In this document: positions 44,147-53,023 of the stretch, piece after piece
Numbering within the stretch: the stretch's first letter is position 1
Layout of the letters: every line of letters begins with the position of its first letter
The notes under the pieces: generated by a model
Told to the model about the DNA's origin: nothing
Databases searched by the model: none
What the model saw: only the letters and a program-made list of their open reading frames with translations
Made by a program: the position numbers and the translations under genes
NCBI RefSeq assembly: GCF_001426185.1
Contig: NZ_LMRP01000004.1
Location: 539,525-603,524 of the forward strand
DNA: 64,000 bases
Direction: 5' to 3'
From: Rhodococcus sp. Leaf247
GTDB taxonomy: Bacteria; Actinomycetota; Actinomycetes; Mycobacteriales; Mycobacteriaceae

Positions 44147-44406
44147 GACCGGTCCTCGTCCACGATCGAGGTGGGCATCACACGTGGCTGCATGCGCGGT
44201 TCGTTCCTCTGCTCGGGCCGCACGGGCGCGTAGGCCCGTGATCGTCCACCAGTGGTCGGGTGCCGCGTACCGAAAGTTCCCGACAGTCCCGGTTCGACTC
44301 GACGACCGCGCTCTCGAAGCCGAAACCGATGCACCACAACCGCACTCGTCCGGACGAATTCCCGACGGAGGGGAACCCGACCGCGCCCACAGCCGACTAC
44401 CGAGGC
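44147..44406. promoter_or_regulatory. Divergent region between DUF5134 and the isonitrile operon
   Basis: The 260-bp gap must carry the promoters for the membrane-protein operon and the transport/biosynthesis operon. The clearest structure is a perfect 7-bp inverted repeat CACGGGC-N6-GCCCGTG at 44221-44240. I cannot assign a sigma consensus with confidence. Confidence 0.45.
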
Positions 44407-45447
44407 ATGAACACTCGTACCTTCTCGACGGCGCTCGTCGCTGTGGCCCTGGTGGCGTCCGCGTGCACACGGACCGTGGACGCACCCGATCCGACGGCGG
44501 ACGGAGGTGCCGTCCGGCCCGCGCCTTTCCCCGTCACGGTGGCGGACTGTGCCGGTGAGCCCACCACGTTCGACGGGCCACCGGCGACGGTGGTGACAGC
44601 CAATCTGGCCGCACTCGAGCTGGTGATCCGTCTGGGGCGGGCGGACAGTGTCGCCGGAACCGGGTGGGCGTCCGGAGTGTCCACGCTCCCGGACGACGTC
44701 CGCGAGGCCGCGGAGACGGTTCCCGTGTTGTCGACCGGCGGCATTCCCAAGGAGGTTCTGCTCACCACCGGAGCGCAGGCGTACATCGACGCCTTCGGGT
44801 CGATGCAGATGATGGGGGGAGACGGATTGTCCGAGGAGGAGATGACCGCCGCCGATATGCGACACGTCGTGCTGTCGTCGAGTGCCTGCGCAGCGACACT
44901 CCAGGGCGCCCGCACGGACCTGGACGCCGTCTACCGCGACATCGAGAGCATCGGCGCGATCCTCGACGCATCTGCCCCCGCAGCCGACCTCGTGGCCGAC
45001 ATGAAGGACACGATCGCCGAGGTCGCCGTCGCGCATCCACCGCGGGCCGACCGACCGACGGTGTTCTACTACTCGCCGGACCACACCACGCAGGGGATGA
45101 CCACGGTCGGCGGTAAGCAGATCGCGAACGCCATCTACGAACTCGCCGGTGCGCGTAACGCATTCACCGATGACGCGACGAGCATGCGTCCGGTGTCCTG
45201 GGAAGACGTCATCGCCGCCGACCCGGATTTCATCCAGATCGCTGTCAGGAACAAGGCATCCGCCGCGGAGCAGTCCGCCGCGTACGCTGCAGCGCTCGAG
45301 ACTCTCCGCAGCGATCCGCGAGCGCGTGACCTTCGCGCCGTCCGCGAGCAAAGTTTCATCGACCTGGGTGCGGAGGAGACCACGCTCCCCGGCATCGCCA
45401 ACGCGGCCGCCGTGGCGACCATCGCGAACGCCGTCGATGGTTCGTGA
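44407..45447 (+). CDS. FecB/BtuF-type substrate-binding lipoprotein
   Basis: The 346-residue protein has a lipoprotein signal ending LVASAC (Cys20) and a Peripla_BP_2 fold (PPATVVTANLAALELVIRLG, AEQSA...SDPRARDLRAV). It resembles binding proteins for siderophore-type metal chelates and cobalamin. A Met/His segment at residues 133-153 (M133, M135, M136, M146, M151, H153) is unusual and could contact copper. It is first in the operon leading to the isonitrile synthase, so its ligand is probably the metal-loaded product (inference). Confidence 0.88.
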   Translation: MNTRTFSTALVAVALVASACTRTVDAPDPTADGGAVRPAPFPVTVADCAGEPTTFDGPPATVVTANLAALELVIRLGRADSVAGTGWASGVSTLPDDVREAAETVPVLSTGGIPKEVLLTTGAQAYIDAFGSMQMMGGDGLSEEEMTAADMRHVVLSSSACAATLQGARTDLDAVYRDIESIGAILDASAPAADLVADMKDTIAEVAVAHPPRADRPTVFYYSPDHTTQGMTTVGGKQIANAIYELAGARNAFTDDATSMRPVSWEDVIAADPDFIQIAVRNKASAAEQSAAYAAALETLRSDPRARDLRAVREQSFIDLGAEETTLPGIANAAAVATIANAVDGS

Positions 45448-46501
45448 CCGCGGTGCCGCGCTGCTCACCGGCGCCACCACGGTCCTGCTCGTCGCGGGAT
45501 TCACACTGGCGGTGAGCTACGGATCGACGTCGGTTCCCGTGTCGACCGTGTGGTCGACCGTTCGAGGAGGTCTGCTCGGTACACCCTTCGCCCCCGGCAC
45601 GATCGATCTCATCGTGTGGCAGGTGCGCATCCCGCGCCCCATCCTCGCCGTCGTCGTGGGTGCCGGCCTCGGGACGGTCGGGGTCGCCGTGCAGGCGCTG
45701 GTGCGCAACGATCTCGCGGATCCGTACCTCCTCGGTATCTCCTCGGGAGCCTCCGTCGGTGCCGTGTGGGTGTTGGTGTTCGGGGGTGGCGTCGTCGGGA
45801 CGCTCGCCGGCATCATCGGATCCGCGGTGGTCCTTCCCGTTGCGGCGTTCCTCGGTGCTCTTATCGCCCTCGCGGTCGTGTGGTCGGTGACCAGAGCCGC
45901 GGGCGGCATCGGCGGAGCCTTCGGGCCCACCCGACTCGTCCTGACCGGAGTCACCGTCGGCCAGATCCTCACCGCGATCACCAGTTTCATGGTGCTGCAG
46001 ACCGACGACCAGGCGCAGACCCGCAGTGTCCTGTTCTGGCTGATGGGCTCGCTCGGCGGGGCCACCTGGTCGCAGCTACCTGTCACCGTCATCGGGGTCG
46101 CACTCGGCGCGGCAGTGCTCTACGGCCGTGCCCGCCACCTCAATGCTCTCGCGCTCGGCGACGAGACCGCGTCCTCTCTGGGCATCTCCGTGCTCCGTGT
46201 CCGCCGGGAGGTGTTCGTCGTCGTAAGCCTGATGACGGGGGTCATCGTCGCCGTGTCGGGAGCGATCGGATTCATCGGGTTGCTCGTCCCTCACCTGTGC
46301 CGCTTCGTCGTCGGCGTCGACCATCGCCGGCTGCTTCCCGCCGCGGCTCTGGTCGGGGCGACGCTGATGGTGTTCGTCGATCTGTCGTGCCGTGTCGCAG
46401 CGCGTCTAGTTCATCAGGAACTGCCCGTGAACGTGGTCACCGCCGCGCTCGGAGGCCCGGTCCTGCTCGTACTTCTCATGACACGGACCGGCCGCCCATG
46501 A
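45437..46501 (+). CDS. FecCD-type ABC transporter permease
   Basis: The 354-residue integral membrane protein with ~10 TM helices has family marks RIPRPILAVVVGAGLGTVGVAVQ and RNDLADPYLLGISSGAS, GxIGFIGLLVPHLCR (coupling helix) and GVDHRRLLPAAAL. It imports siderophore- or cobalamin-like ligands. It overlaps the binding protein by 11 bp and the ATPase by ATGA. Confidence 0.93.
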   Translation: MVRDRGAALLTGATTVLLVAGFTLAVSYGSTSVPVSTVWSTVRGGLLGTPFAPGTIDLIVWQVRIPRPILAVVVGAGLGTVGVAVQALVRNDLADPYLLGISSGASVGAVWVLVFGGGVVGTLAGIIGSAVVLPVAAFLGALIALAVVWSVTRAAGGIGGAFGPTRLVLTGVTVGQILTAITSFMVLQTDDQAQTRSVLFWLMGSLGGATWSQLPVTVIGVALGAAVLYGRARHLNALALGDETASSLGISVLRVRREVFVVVSLMTGVIVAVSGAIGFIGLLVPHLCRFVVGVDHRRLLPAAALVGATLMVFVDLSCRVAARLVHQELPVNVVTAALGGPVLLVLLMTRTGRP

Positions 46502-47298
46502 CCGACACCGGACCACCGCCCGTGCCGCTGTCGATCGAGAAGTTGTCGGTTCGACTGTCCGGCAACGACATCGTCTCCGATGTCTCCGTCCTCGCTCGGG
46601 CAGGGTGCATCACCGGGATCATCGGACCCAACGGCAGCGGCAAGTCGACCCTGCTCCGCACGGTCTACCGCCACGTGTCACCGACGCACGGGCGCATCGT
46701 CGTCGGTGATCGCGACCTGTCGGCCATGTCCACCGAGGCGTCGGCCCGCCTCGTCGCCGCGGTACCGCAGGAACGAGAGGGCGCACCGGGTGCGACCGTA
46801 CGTGACGTCGTCGCGCTCGGCCGGATCCCGCACCAGTCGAGCTTCCGCCGCGAGTCGTCGGAGGACCGCGCGGTGATCGATCGAGCTCTCGCCGATGTGG
46901 AGATCGAGGATCTCGCAGCCAGGACCTTCCAGTCGTTGTCCGGCGGGGAGAAGCAGAGAGCGCTGCTGGCTCGATGCTTCGCTCAGGGGGCCGGGGTGTT
47001 CGTGCTCGACGAGCCGACCAATCACCTCGACCTCGCGCACCAGGTGCAGATGCTGGCGTTGCTCGAGCGCACGGGCTGCACCTGCCTGATCACGCTGCAC
47101 GATCTCGGCGTCGCCGCTGCGGTGTGCGACGAGGTGCACGTGTTGTCGAAGGGCGCCATCGTGGCGTCAGGTCCGCCCTCGGCGGTCCTGACCGGTGCGC
47201 TGCTCCGAGACGTGTTCGGCGTGCGTGCGGCAATCGGAAGACATCCGCTCACCGGAGGCGTGCAGATCTCGGTGGACTACCTGAGCGAAGCGACATGA
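46498..47298 (+). CDS. FepC-type ABC transporter ATPase
   Basis: The 266-residue ATPase has Walker A GPNGSGKST, the Q-loop in AAVPQE, signature LSGGEKQRALLAR, Walker B VFVLDEPTNHLD, and the H-loop His in TLHDLG. It powers the adjacent FecCD permease. Overlaps of 4 bp on both sides place it firmly in the operon. Confidence 0.95.
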   Translation: MTDTGPPPVPLSIEKLSVRLSGNDIVSDVSVLARAGCITGIIGPNGSGKSTLLRTVYRHVSPTHGRIVVGDRDLSAMSTEASARLVAAVPQEREGAPGATVRDVVALGRIPHQSSFRRESSEDRAVIDRALADVEIEDLAARTFQSLSGGEKQRALLARCFAQGAGVFVLDEPTNHLDLAHQVQMLALLERTGCTCLITLHDLGVAAAVCDEVHVLSKGAIVASGPPSAVLTGALLRDVFGVRAAIGRHPLTGGVQISVDYLSEAT

Positions 47299-48518
47299 CG
47301 GCGAGCCCGATCGTCCGTAGCGGTGACCGTTGGATCGTCGTCGTCGCTGCCGGGATTCTCTCGTTCACGGCGATGATGGAGATGTCCGCGTTGAATCTCG
47401 CTCTGCCGGCGATCGCTCGACACACGGGGACGACGACAACGGTCGCGCAGATCGCCATCATCGGATATCAGGCGATGCTGACGATCTGCCTGATTCCGGC
47501 CGGGCGTTTCCTCGCCGCGCACGACGCGCGCCGCACTGTCCTCGGCGCACTGACTCTCTTCGCCGCCACCGGAGTGCTCGCCGCGTTCGCGCCCGGCGAC
47601 GAGATCGGCATCGTGTGGACCACGGCGTGGCGAACGCTGCAGGGTGCGGCGGCGGCGGTTCTGTTCGTCTGCATGCCGCTGCTGTCGACGGGAGCGGTGT
47701 CCCCGCAGCGTCGAGCTCGTGCCCTGAGCGTGACCACAGGACTCGGGTCACTCGGGATCGTGATGGGCCCGGTTCTGGCCGGTCCGCTCATCGACAATTT
47801 CGGTTGGCAGTCCGCGCTGCTCCTCAAGATTCCGGCGTGTGTCGCCGCCGGGTGGATTCTCGCGCGGACGCCGCCGGGGTCGCTCGCCGGGGCACGTGGC
47901 CGACCGCCGCGGAGCGACGGTGGCCGGCCGGAGGACGAGACACCGACGAAACACATCGTGCTGGCTGTGGGTCTGGTCGCGAGTGCTGCATCCGTGGTCC
48001 CGCTAGGGGTGTCGATCGCCCTGCAAGCGGCAGGCGGGTCCGCCACCGACGCAGCGATGGTCATCATCGTCCAGGCGGCCGCCATGGCTGCGGTCGGTCT
48101 CGTCGCGGGCATGCTCGCCGATCGCATCGGACCGTCTCGACTCGTCGTGATCGGGGTTGCGGCGGTGACTGTCGGACTCGTCGCGATGGTCCTGCACCGC
48201 GGCGACTGGAGCATCGGCGAGCTGGCATGGCGATTGGCGCTGGTCGGGGTAGGCATGGGGCTCTACGGAGGCCCTGCGCAGGCATGGGTGATGTCCTCGG
48301 TCGCTCCGGCACGGGCCGCGATCGCGGCATCGCACATGCAACTCGCCAGAACCACAGGCTTCATCGTCGGGCCTCTCGTCGCGGCGTCGCTCTGGACGGC
48401 GCCCGTCGTACCCAATCCCGCTCTCACCGTCGCCGCCGCGGTCGCCGCGTGCGCCGCCATCCTGCTTGCCCACCACCGAACTCACCATCGCACCACGTCA
48501 CGAGAGGACACCCGATGA
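47295..48518 (+). CDS. MFS transporter, drug/product efflux type
   Basis: The 407-residue protein has 12 hydrophobic segments. The first TM (VVVAAGILSFTAMMEMSALNLALP, described in pieces) and the motif AHDARRTVLG resemble DHA2/DHA1 efflux pumps. Loop 8-9 carries GMLADRIGPSR. Placed between the uptake ABC genes and the P450/isonitrile synthase with ATGA overlaps, it probably exports the product, giving an export-and-recapture cycle. Confidence 0.88.
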   Translation: MTASPIVRSGDRWIVVVAAGILSFTAMMEMSALNLALPAIARHTGTTTTVAQIAIIGYQAMLTICLIPAGRFLAAHDARRTVLGALTLFAATGVLAAFAPGDEIGIVWTTAWRTLQGAAAAVLFVCMPLLSTGAVSPQRRARALSVTTGLGSLGIVMGPVLAGPLIDNFGWQSALLLKIPACVAAGWILARTPPGSLAGARGRPPRSDGGRPEDETPTKHIVLAVGLVASAASVVPLGVSIALQAAGGSATDAAMVIIVQAAAMAAVGLVAGMLADRIGPSRLVVIGVAAVTVGLVAMVLHRGDWSIGELAWRLALVGVGMGLYGGPAQAWVMSSVAPARAAIAASHMQLARTTGFIVGPLVAASLWTAPVVPNPALTVAAAVAACAAILLAHHRTHHRTTSREDTR

Positions 48519-49747
48519 CAGACCGCACCCTGCTGGACGGATCTCGCTACCGCGCCGACCCGTATCCGCTGTTCGCAACCCTGACCTCGTCCGGGACCGT
48601 GCACGCGGTCTCCTTCCCGGCGCTCGACGCCTGGCTGATCACCGGACACGCCGCTGCACGACGCGCGCTGACGGACCAAAGACTGGGGAAGGACCACGCC
48701 AGAGCGAACTCCGAGTTCCTGGCCAAGGCGTCGATCATGCCCGAGCCGCAACGATCCCGGCTGCAGAAGCACCTGCTCCACAGGGACGAACCGCACCACA
48801 CACGGATGCGATCACTGGTCACAGACCACCTCTCGGCACGCCGATCCGAAGCCCACCGCGATGCGATCAGAGCCGACATCGATGCTTTGATCGACGCGAT
48901 GCCGGCGACGGCCGACGATCGACCGGTGGATCTGGTCGCTGCCGTCGCCGAGGCGCTGCCGATGCTCGCCCTCGCTCGCGCGATCGGGCTACCGGATCAT
49001 CTGCGGGACCGATTCGAGCCCGAGTGGCGGACCGTGGTCGCTCCGGTTCCGCCAGGACACCCGCGACGAGAGCGCTTCGAGAACAACCTCGTGGAACTGC
49101 AGGACTACATAAACGACGTGGTACGCGAGGCCCGTGACGAGACCGTGCTCGGCGACATCGTTCGCGCCGCCGACGCAGCGATCATCACTGTGCAGGAACG
49201 AGACTCGATGATCTTTCAACTGTTCGCCGCCGGCCAGGATCCGGTGGCCGCACAACTCGAACTGGCCCTCGTCGGAGTGCTCGAACGCCCGGTCGTTCTC
49301 CAGCAGCTTCGGAACCACCCCGACCTCGTACCGTCCGCCGTCGAAGAGCTGCTCCGCCACGATTCGGCCTTCAATCTGACGACGTGGAGGTTCCTCGAGG
49401 CGGACGATCACATCGACGGTGTGGCGGTGCCGGCCGGTGACTCGGTCATAGTGGCTCTGGGAGCGGCCAATCGGGACCCCGAGGTCTTCGAGTGTCCTCA
49501 CGACGTGCGCATCGACCGATCGCCGAATCCGCACCTCGCATTCGGATACGGGCGTCATGCGTGCCCGGCAGCGGGTCTGGCGCGCGTCGAGTTGCAGGAA
49601 GCGTTGACAGCATTGATCATTCGCCTGGACGGGCTCAGGCCTGGTTACGACCATAAAGACGACCTCGACTGGTCGAGTTCACCGATCACCCGGGCTGTCG
49701 CCGCGCTGCCGGTGCACTACTCGTGCCGACGGAGTGCGAGCGCATGA
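48515..49747 (+). CDS. Cytochrome P450 with atypical I-helix
   Basis: The 410-residue P450 has ExxR at E278-R281 and the heme loop FGYGRHAC with ligand Cys350. The oxygen-activation motif on helix I reads A239-G-Q-D-P243 where A-G-x-D/E-T is expected, so Pro replaces the usual Thr. Such a change occurs in P450s that couple phenols, decarboxylate or use peroxide. Beside an isonitrile synthase, oxidation, desaturation or dimerisation of an aromatic isonitrile (xanthocillin-like) is possible. It overlaps both neighbours by ATGA. Confidence 0.93.
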   Translation: MTDRTLLDGSRYRADPYPLFATLTSSGTVHAVSFPALDAWLITGHAAARRALTDQRLGKDHARANSEFLAKASIMPEPQRSRLQKHLLHRDEPHHTRMRSLVTDHLSARRSEAHRDAIRADIDALIDAMPATADDRPVDLVAAVAEALPMLALARAIGLPDHLRDRFEPEWRTVVAPVPPGHPRRERFENNLVELQDYINDVVREARDETVLGDIVRAADAAIITVQERDSMIFQLFAAGQDPVAAQLELALVGVLERPVVLQQLRNHPDLVPSAVEELLRHDSAFNLTTWRFLEADDHIDGVAVPAGDSVIVALGAANRDPEVFECPHDVRIDRSPNPHLAFGYGRHACPAAGLARVELQEALTALIIRLDGLRPGYDHKDDLDWSSSPITRAVAALPVHYSCRRSASA

Positions 49748-50694
49748 CCGTCACGCTTCCCCGTCATCTGAGAGACGACGTGACGATGGCGGAGAACATT
49801 CTCGAGATACTTCTCGGTCGCCGCCGCGCGGTGCCCGGCGAGGCACCGACCGCGGTTCCGGCAGCACTCGAGGCGTCGACGCAGTTCGCGCAGATCATGG
49901 CTCACGTTCTGCAGCAGCGTCCCATTCGGATGACGCTGCCCGCCTTTCCCTGTAAGTCGCCGAGTCCGGACAAGGTGTGTGGAGTTCTGCCCGACGAAGG
50001 AGAACGTCTCGCCCTGATGGAGCTCGATGATCTGTGTCGGCGCATCGGCGAGATCTACGAACCGGGGGCGACACTGACCATCTGCTCGGACGGTCACGTC
50101 TTCGCCGACCACATCGGTGTGGACGACGGCGCCATCACCGAGTACGGCACCGCCCTGCGTGCACTCCTCGACGCCCAGCGCCTCGGCCATCTCGAGTGGT
50201 TCGATCTCGGCGCACTCTGGCCGGGTCGCACCTTCGAGGACAAACGAACACTGCTCGACACCGCCTGGTGTGACGGACCCGAGGACGTTCGAGCACGCGC
50301 CCGACACGACGAGGCAGCCGCGCGGCAGCTCAGAGGGGTGATCAAGTTCCTGGCCGAGGACGCTCCGAGCGGTGACGGCCACACCAGGTCGTACCGACAT
50401 CGCCGAGCGAAGATCGCTGCGCGACACGTCGTGTCGCGAAGTCAAGGGTGGGGTCGGGTGATCGCCGCGCACCTTCCGAATCACGTGCGTCTGTCGATTC
50501 ACCCGCAACCGCGCGGAGCGGACAAGCTGGGGATTCGACTGCTCGACCATGCTGATGCGTGGACCACGCCGTGGCATTCCGTGGTTCTCTACAACGCCGA
50601 TGGAATGCCTGAACTGGTACGCCACGAACACGCGCGGCGCTGCGGCATCCCCCGATTACGCGACGGACGCATCTCGCACTACGTCGTCACGTGA
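49744..50694 (+). CDS. Isonitrile (isocyanide) synthase, PvcA/IsnA/Dit1 family
   Basis: The ATG at 49744 overlaps the P450 stop and gives 316 residues. The family pattern is strong: LPAFPCKSP (65-73), DKVCGVLPDEGE, TICSDGHVFAD (112-122), a later VRLSIHPQ near residue 255, and TPWHSVVLY. Members convert the amino group of tyrosine or tryptophan, with ribulose-5-phosphate, to an isonitrile. A separate PvcB-type dioxygenase is absent; the P450 may take that step. As the last gene before a strong terminator it closes the operon with the metal-chelate uptake genes, pointing to a metal-binding isonitrile. Confidence 0.9.
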   Translation: MTVTLPRHLRDDVTMAENILEILLGRRRAVPGEAPTAVPAALEASTQFAQIMAHVLQQRPIRMTLPAFPCKSPSPDKVCGVLPDEGERLALMELDDLCRRIGEIYEPGATLTICSDGHVFADHIGVDDGAITEYGTALRALLDAQRLGHLEWFDLGALWPGRTFEDKRTLLDTAWCDGPEDVRARARHDEAAARQLRGVIKFLAEDAPSGDGHTRSYRHRRAKIAARHVVSRSQGWGRVIAAHLPNHVRLSIHPQPRGADKLGIRLLDHADAWTTPWHSVVLYNADGMPELVRHEHARRCGIPRLRDGRISHYVVT

Positions 50695-50703
50695 CTCAGA
50701 CAA

Positions 50704-50761
50704 CCCCTTCGGCCGGTCCTGCAGCCGCCCCCTGCGGCGGTTACAGGACCGGCCGAAGGGG
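50704..50761. terminator. Long hairpin terminator between convergent operons
   Basis: A perfect 18-bp inverted repeat (ccccttcggccggtcctg and its complement) encloses a 22-nt loop that can itself pair (gccgcc/ggcggt). It starts 10 bp after the isonitrile synthase stop and lies 31 bp before the convergent SnoaL-like gene end, so it can serve both directions. Confidence 0.85.
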
Positions 50762-50791
50762 GCGTTCGTGACAATCCGCGAGGATGTGCTG

Positions 50792-51190
50792 TCAGGAACC
50801 GGCCCAGACGCAGTCGATGAAGAACCGCCATCCGCCGTCGGATCCGCGGTGCGCCACGTCTGCGCTCCGACCCGTCGTCTCGGCCGAAGTTCCGTCCGGC
50901 CCTACTACGGTGATCGCGTAGTCGTTGAGAACGAGGGCGTGGTCACCCACCTGTTGAACCCACGTCACGTTCGACTTCACGCTCGGTGGCGGATCGACCA
51001 TGGCGGTCACCACTGCCCTGATCTCATCTGTTCCTCGTGCCACAGTCCCGAACTCCGGTGAGAACGTGGCATCGTCGTCGTACATCGACATCAACCCTTC
51101 GACGTCGCCTGCATTGAGGTACTGCGAGTAGATGCGCACCAGGTCGGTGGGTGTCGCAGCCTTCTCGTATGTGACTGGGGGGGTGGACAT
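50792..51190 (-). CDS. SnoaL/NTF2-like protein
   Basis: The 132-residue NTF2-fold protein (VRIYSQYLNAGDVEGLMSMYDDDATFSP, described from its start; GTDEIRAVVTAMV; WRFFIDCVW) resembles DUF4440/SnoaL small-ligand-binding or isomerase proteins. It is the last gene of the minus-strand monooxygenase cluster, 42 bp after the oxygenase. The role is unknown; it may act on the hydroxylated product. Confidence 0.8.
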   Translation of the reverse strand: MSTPPVTYEKAATPTDLVRIYSQYLNAGDVEGLMSMYDDDATFSPEFGTVARGTDEIRAVVTAMVDPPPSVKSNVTWVQQVGDHALVLNDYAITVVGPDGTSAETTGRSADVAHRGSDGGWRFFIDCVWAGS

Positions 51191-51232
51191 TCTGATCCCT
51201 CTCTCATCGGGTGGACGGTGTAGGTGGTCGGC

Positions 51233-52423
51233 TCAGAAGTAGGGGTCACGGGTGGGCGGTTCCAGGCCGAGTTCGAGGCGACCGTAGAACTCGCCGACGG
51301 TCTGGAAGTTGAAGACGACATGGGTGGCGATGGCATGGGCGTCTCGCCATGCTCGCTGGATCGGGTTGCTCACGTACATTCCGCGCGCCCCGGCCATGCG
51401 CTGCATTCGATCGAGGGCAGAGAGGATCACCTTGACCGAGTAGACGTTGTCTCGTCGGCACTCGACGCGCGTCTTCAGATCCAGAGCGGCGGGATTCAAA
51501 ATTCGACGGCCGGTGCGCTCGAGCAGCAGCTGGGCGGAGTCGAGTTCGACTGCGGTCTCCGTGAGTTCCGCCTGTGTGGAGGGATGCTCGGCAACCCCGG
51601 CGCCGGTCACGCTGGAGGCGCGGGACTTGGTCCATTCCCGGAGGTACTCGTAGGCGCCGCGGGCCGCGCCGAGTGCGACGTACGCGGCGTTGTACGAGAA
51701 GCCGGGGGCCAGGGGAACCTGGTACAGCGAGCTTCCGAGGGACTCGACGCCCGGTCCGACGCCGTCACGGGCCCACTCGAACGGCATGACCCGGTGGGTG
51801 GGAACGAACGCATTCTCGACGACGGTGTCGTGGCTGCCGGACGCGGACAGGCCGACGTTGTGCCACGTGTCCTCCCACGTGAAATCGCCCGGGGCGATCA
51901 GGAACATGTGGAGCTTGGGCGGTGTCTGGCCTTCGATGAAGGCCCCCAGGATGGTCCACTCGTCGTGGATGATGCCGCTGCTCCACGGCCAACGGCCGTC
52001 GAGCACGTAGCCTCCGTCGACGGCTTTCGCCTTGCCCATCGGAGCGAAGATTCCGCCGATGCTGACATCGGGTCCGTCGGACCAGACGTCGGCCTGTGCC
52101 TGCTCGGGGAAGTGGGACAGAAGCCAGGAGTGGGCACCGAGGAACGAGGCGAGCCATGCAGACGAGGTGCAGCCTTTGGCCAGCTCCAGGCAGGTGTCGC
52201 TCACGGTCTCGAAACCGAGTTCGTACCCGCCCCACTTTCGAGGGGTCATCACGCGCCCCAGGCCGGCGGCGACGATGTCCGCCATGGTCTCGGCGGAGAC
52301 GTTGCGGTCCAGTTCTGCGGGGACGGCGCGTTCGCGCAGGATCGGGGCCAGCGCCCTCGCCCGCTCGACGAGTTCGTCGTGGGTTGCCATCGCGGCCGGG
52401 GCTTCGATGTCCATCGTGGTCAT
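51233..52423 (-). CDS. Group D flavin-dependent monooxygenase (HsaA/acyl-CoA dehydrogenase fold)
   Basis: The 396-residue protein has the acyl-CoA-dehydrogenase-like fold of two-component hydroxylases: GLGRVMTPRKWGGYELGFET, ELAKGCTSSAWLASFLGAH, GRWPWSSGIIHDEW, NVGLSASGSHDTVVENAFVP. It lacks the catalytic Glu context of dehydrogenases and resembles HsaA and phenol-type hydroxylases that use reduced flavin from a partner. The reductase is encoded just upstream (52483-52989). The substrate is probably a phenol or other aromatic. Confidence 0.88.
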   Translation of the reverse strand: MTTMDIEAPAAMATHDELVERARALAPILRERAVPAELDRNVSAETMADIVAAGLGRVMTPRKWGGYELGFETVSDTCLELAKGCTSSAWLASFLGAHSWLLSHFPEQAQADVWSDGPDVSIGGIFAPMGKAKAVDGGYVLDGRWPWSSGIIHDEWTILGAFIEGQTPPKLHMFLIAPGDFTWEDTWHNVGLSASGSHDTVVENAFVPTHRVMPFEWARDGVGPGVESLGSSLYQVPLAPGFSYNAAYVALGAARGAYEYLREWTKSRASSVTGAGVAEHPSTQAELTETAVELDSAQLLLERTGRRILNPAALDLKTRVECRRDNVYSVKVILSALDRMQRMAGARGMYVSNPIQRAWRDAHAIATHVVFNFQTVGEFYGRLELGLEPPTRDPYF

Positions 52424-52482
52424 GAGATCTCCTTGGTTCGACGCTGTTCCTGGTGGTATGGGGGATACGTTGTGTGAGAGAG

Positions 52483-52989
52483 CTATTCGGCGTGCATGTC
52501 ACTGAAAGTTCCGTACTTGCCGCGGAAGAACACGAGGGGGTCCATCACCTCCGACGCATCGACGTCGAGAACGTCGGCCACGACGATGGTGTGATCGCCC
52601 GCATCGTGTTCGTCTCGAACGGCGCACTCGATCCACGCCATCGCGCTGTCGAGCGCGGGGCCGGTGGGCCGATCGATCCAGCCGACGTCGGCGAACCGAT
52701 CGATTCCCTTCTGGCTGAAGCGTTGTGTGACGCTCGCATTCTCGCGACCCATGATGTTGATGCAGAACCGCCCGACCGAGCGAATGGCCGGCCACGTCGA
52801 CGAGTTTCGGCCGGGACACAACAGGATCAGTGGTGGGTCCAGGGACACCGACGTGAACGAGTTGGCCGCCATGCCGACCGGGCCGTCGCAACCGTGTGCC
52901 GTCACGATCGTGACGCCGGTTGCGAAGTGGCCGAGCACAGTTCGAAGGCGATCACCAGCCAGTGTCGGCGAGGTGTGGGTTGTGGTCAT
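52483..52989 (-). CDS. Flavin reductase partner of the monooxygenase
   Basis: The ATG at 52989 has gggaga 7 nt upstream and gives 168 residues. Family marks are LGHFATGVTIVTAHG, GMAANSFTSVSLDPPLILLC and FCINIMG, as in HsaB/HpaC FMN reductases. It supplies reduced flavin to the adjacent group D hydroxylase. Gap to the oxygenase is 59 bp. Confidence 0.9.
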   Translation of the reverse strand: MTTTHTSPTLAGDRLRTVLGHFATGVTIVTAHGCDGPVGMAANSFTSVSLDPPLILLCPGRNSSTWPAIRSVGRFCINIMGRENASVTQRFSQKGIDRFADVGWIDRPTGPALDSAMAWIECAVRDEHDAGDHTIVVADVLDVDASEVMDPLVFFRGKYGTFSDMHAE

Positions 52990-53023
52990 GAACTTCTCCC
53001 TTGGTGGGCGGTGCACGAGTCGC

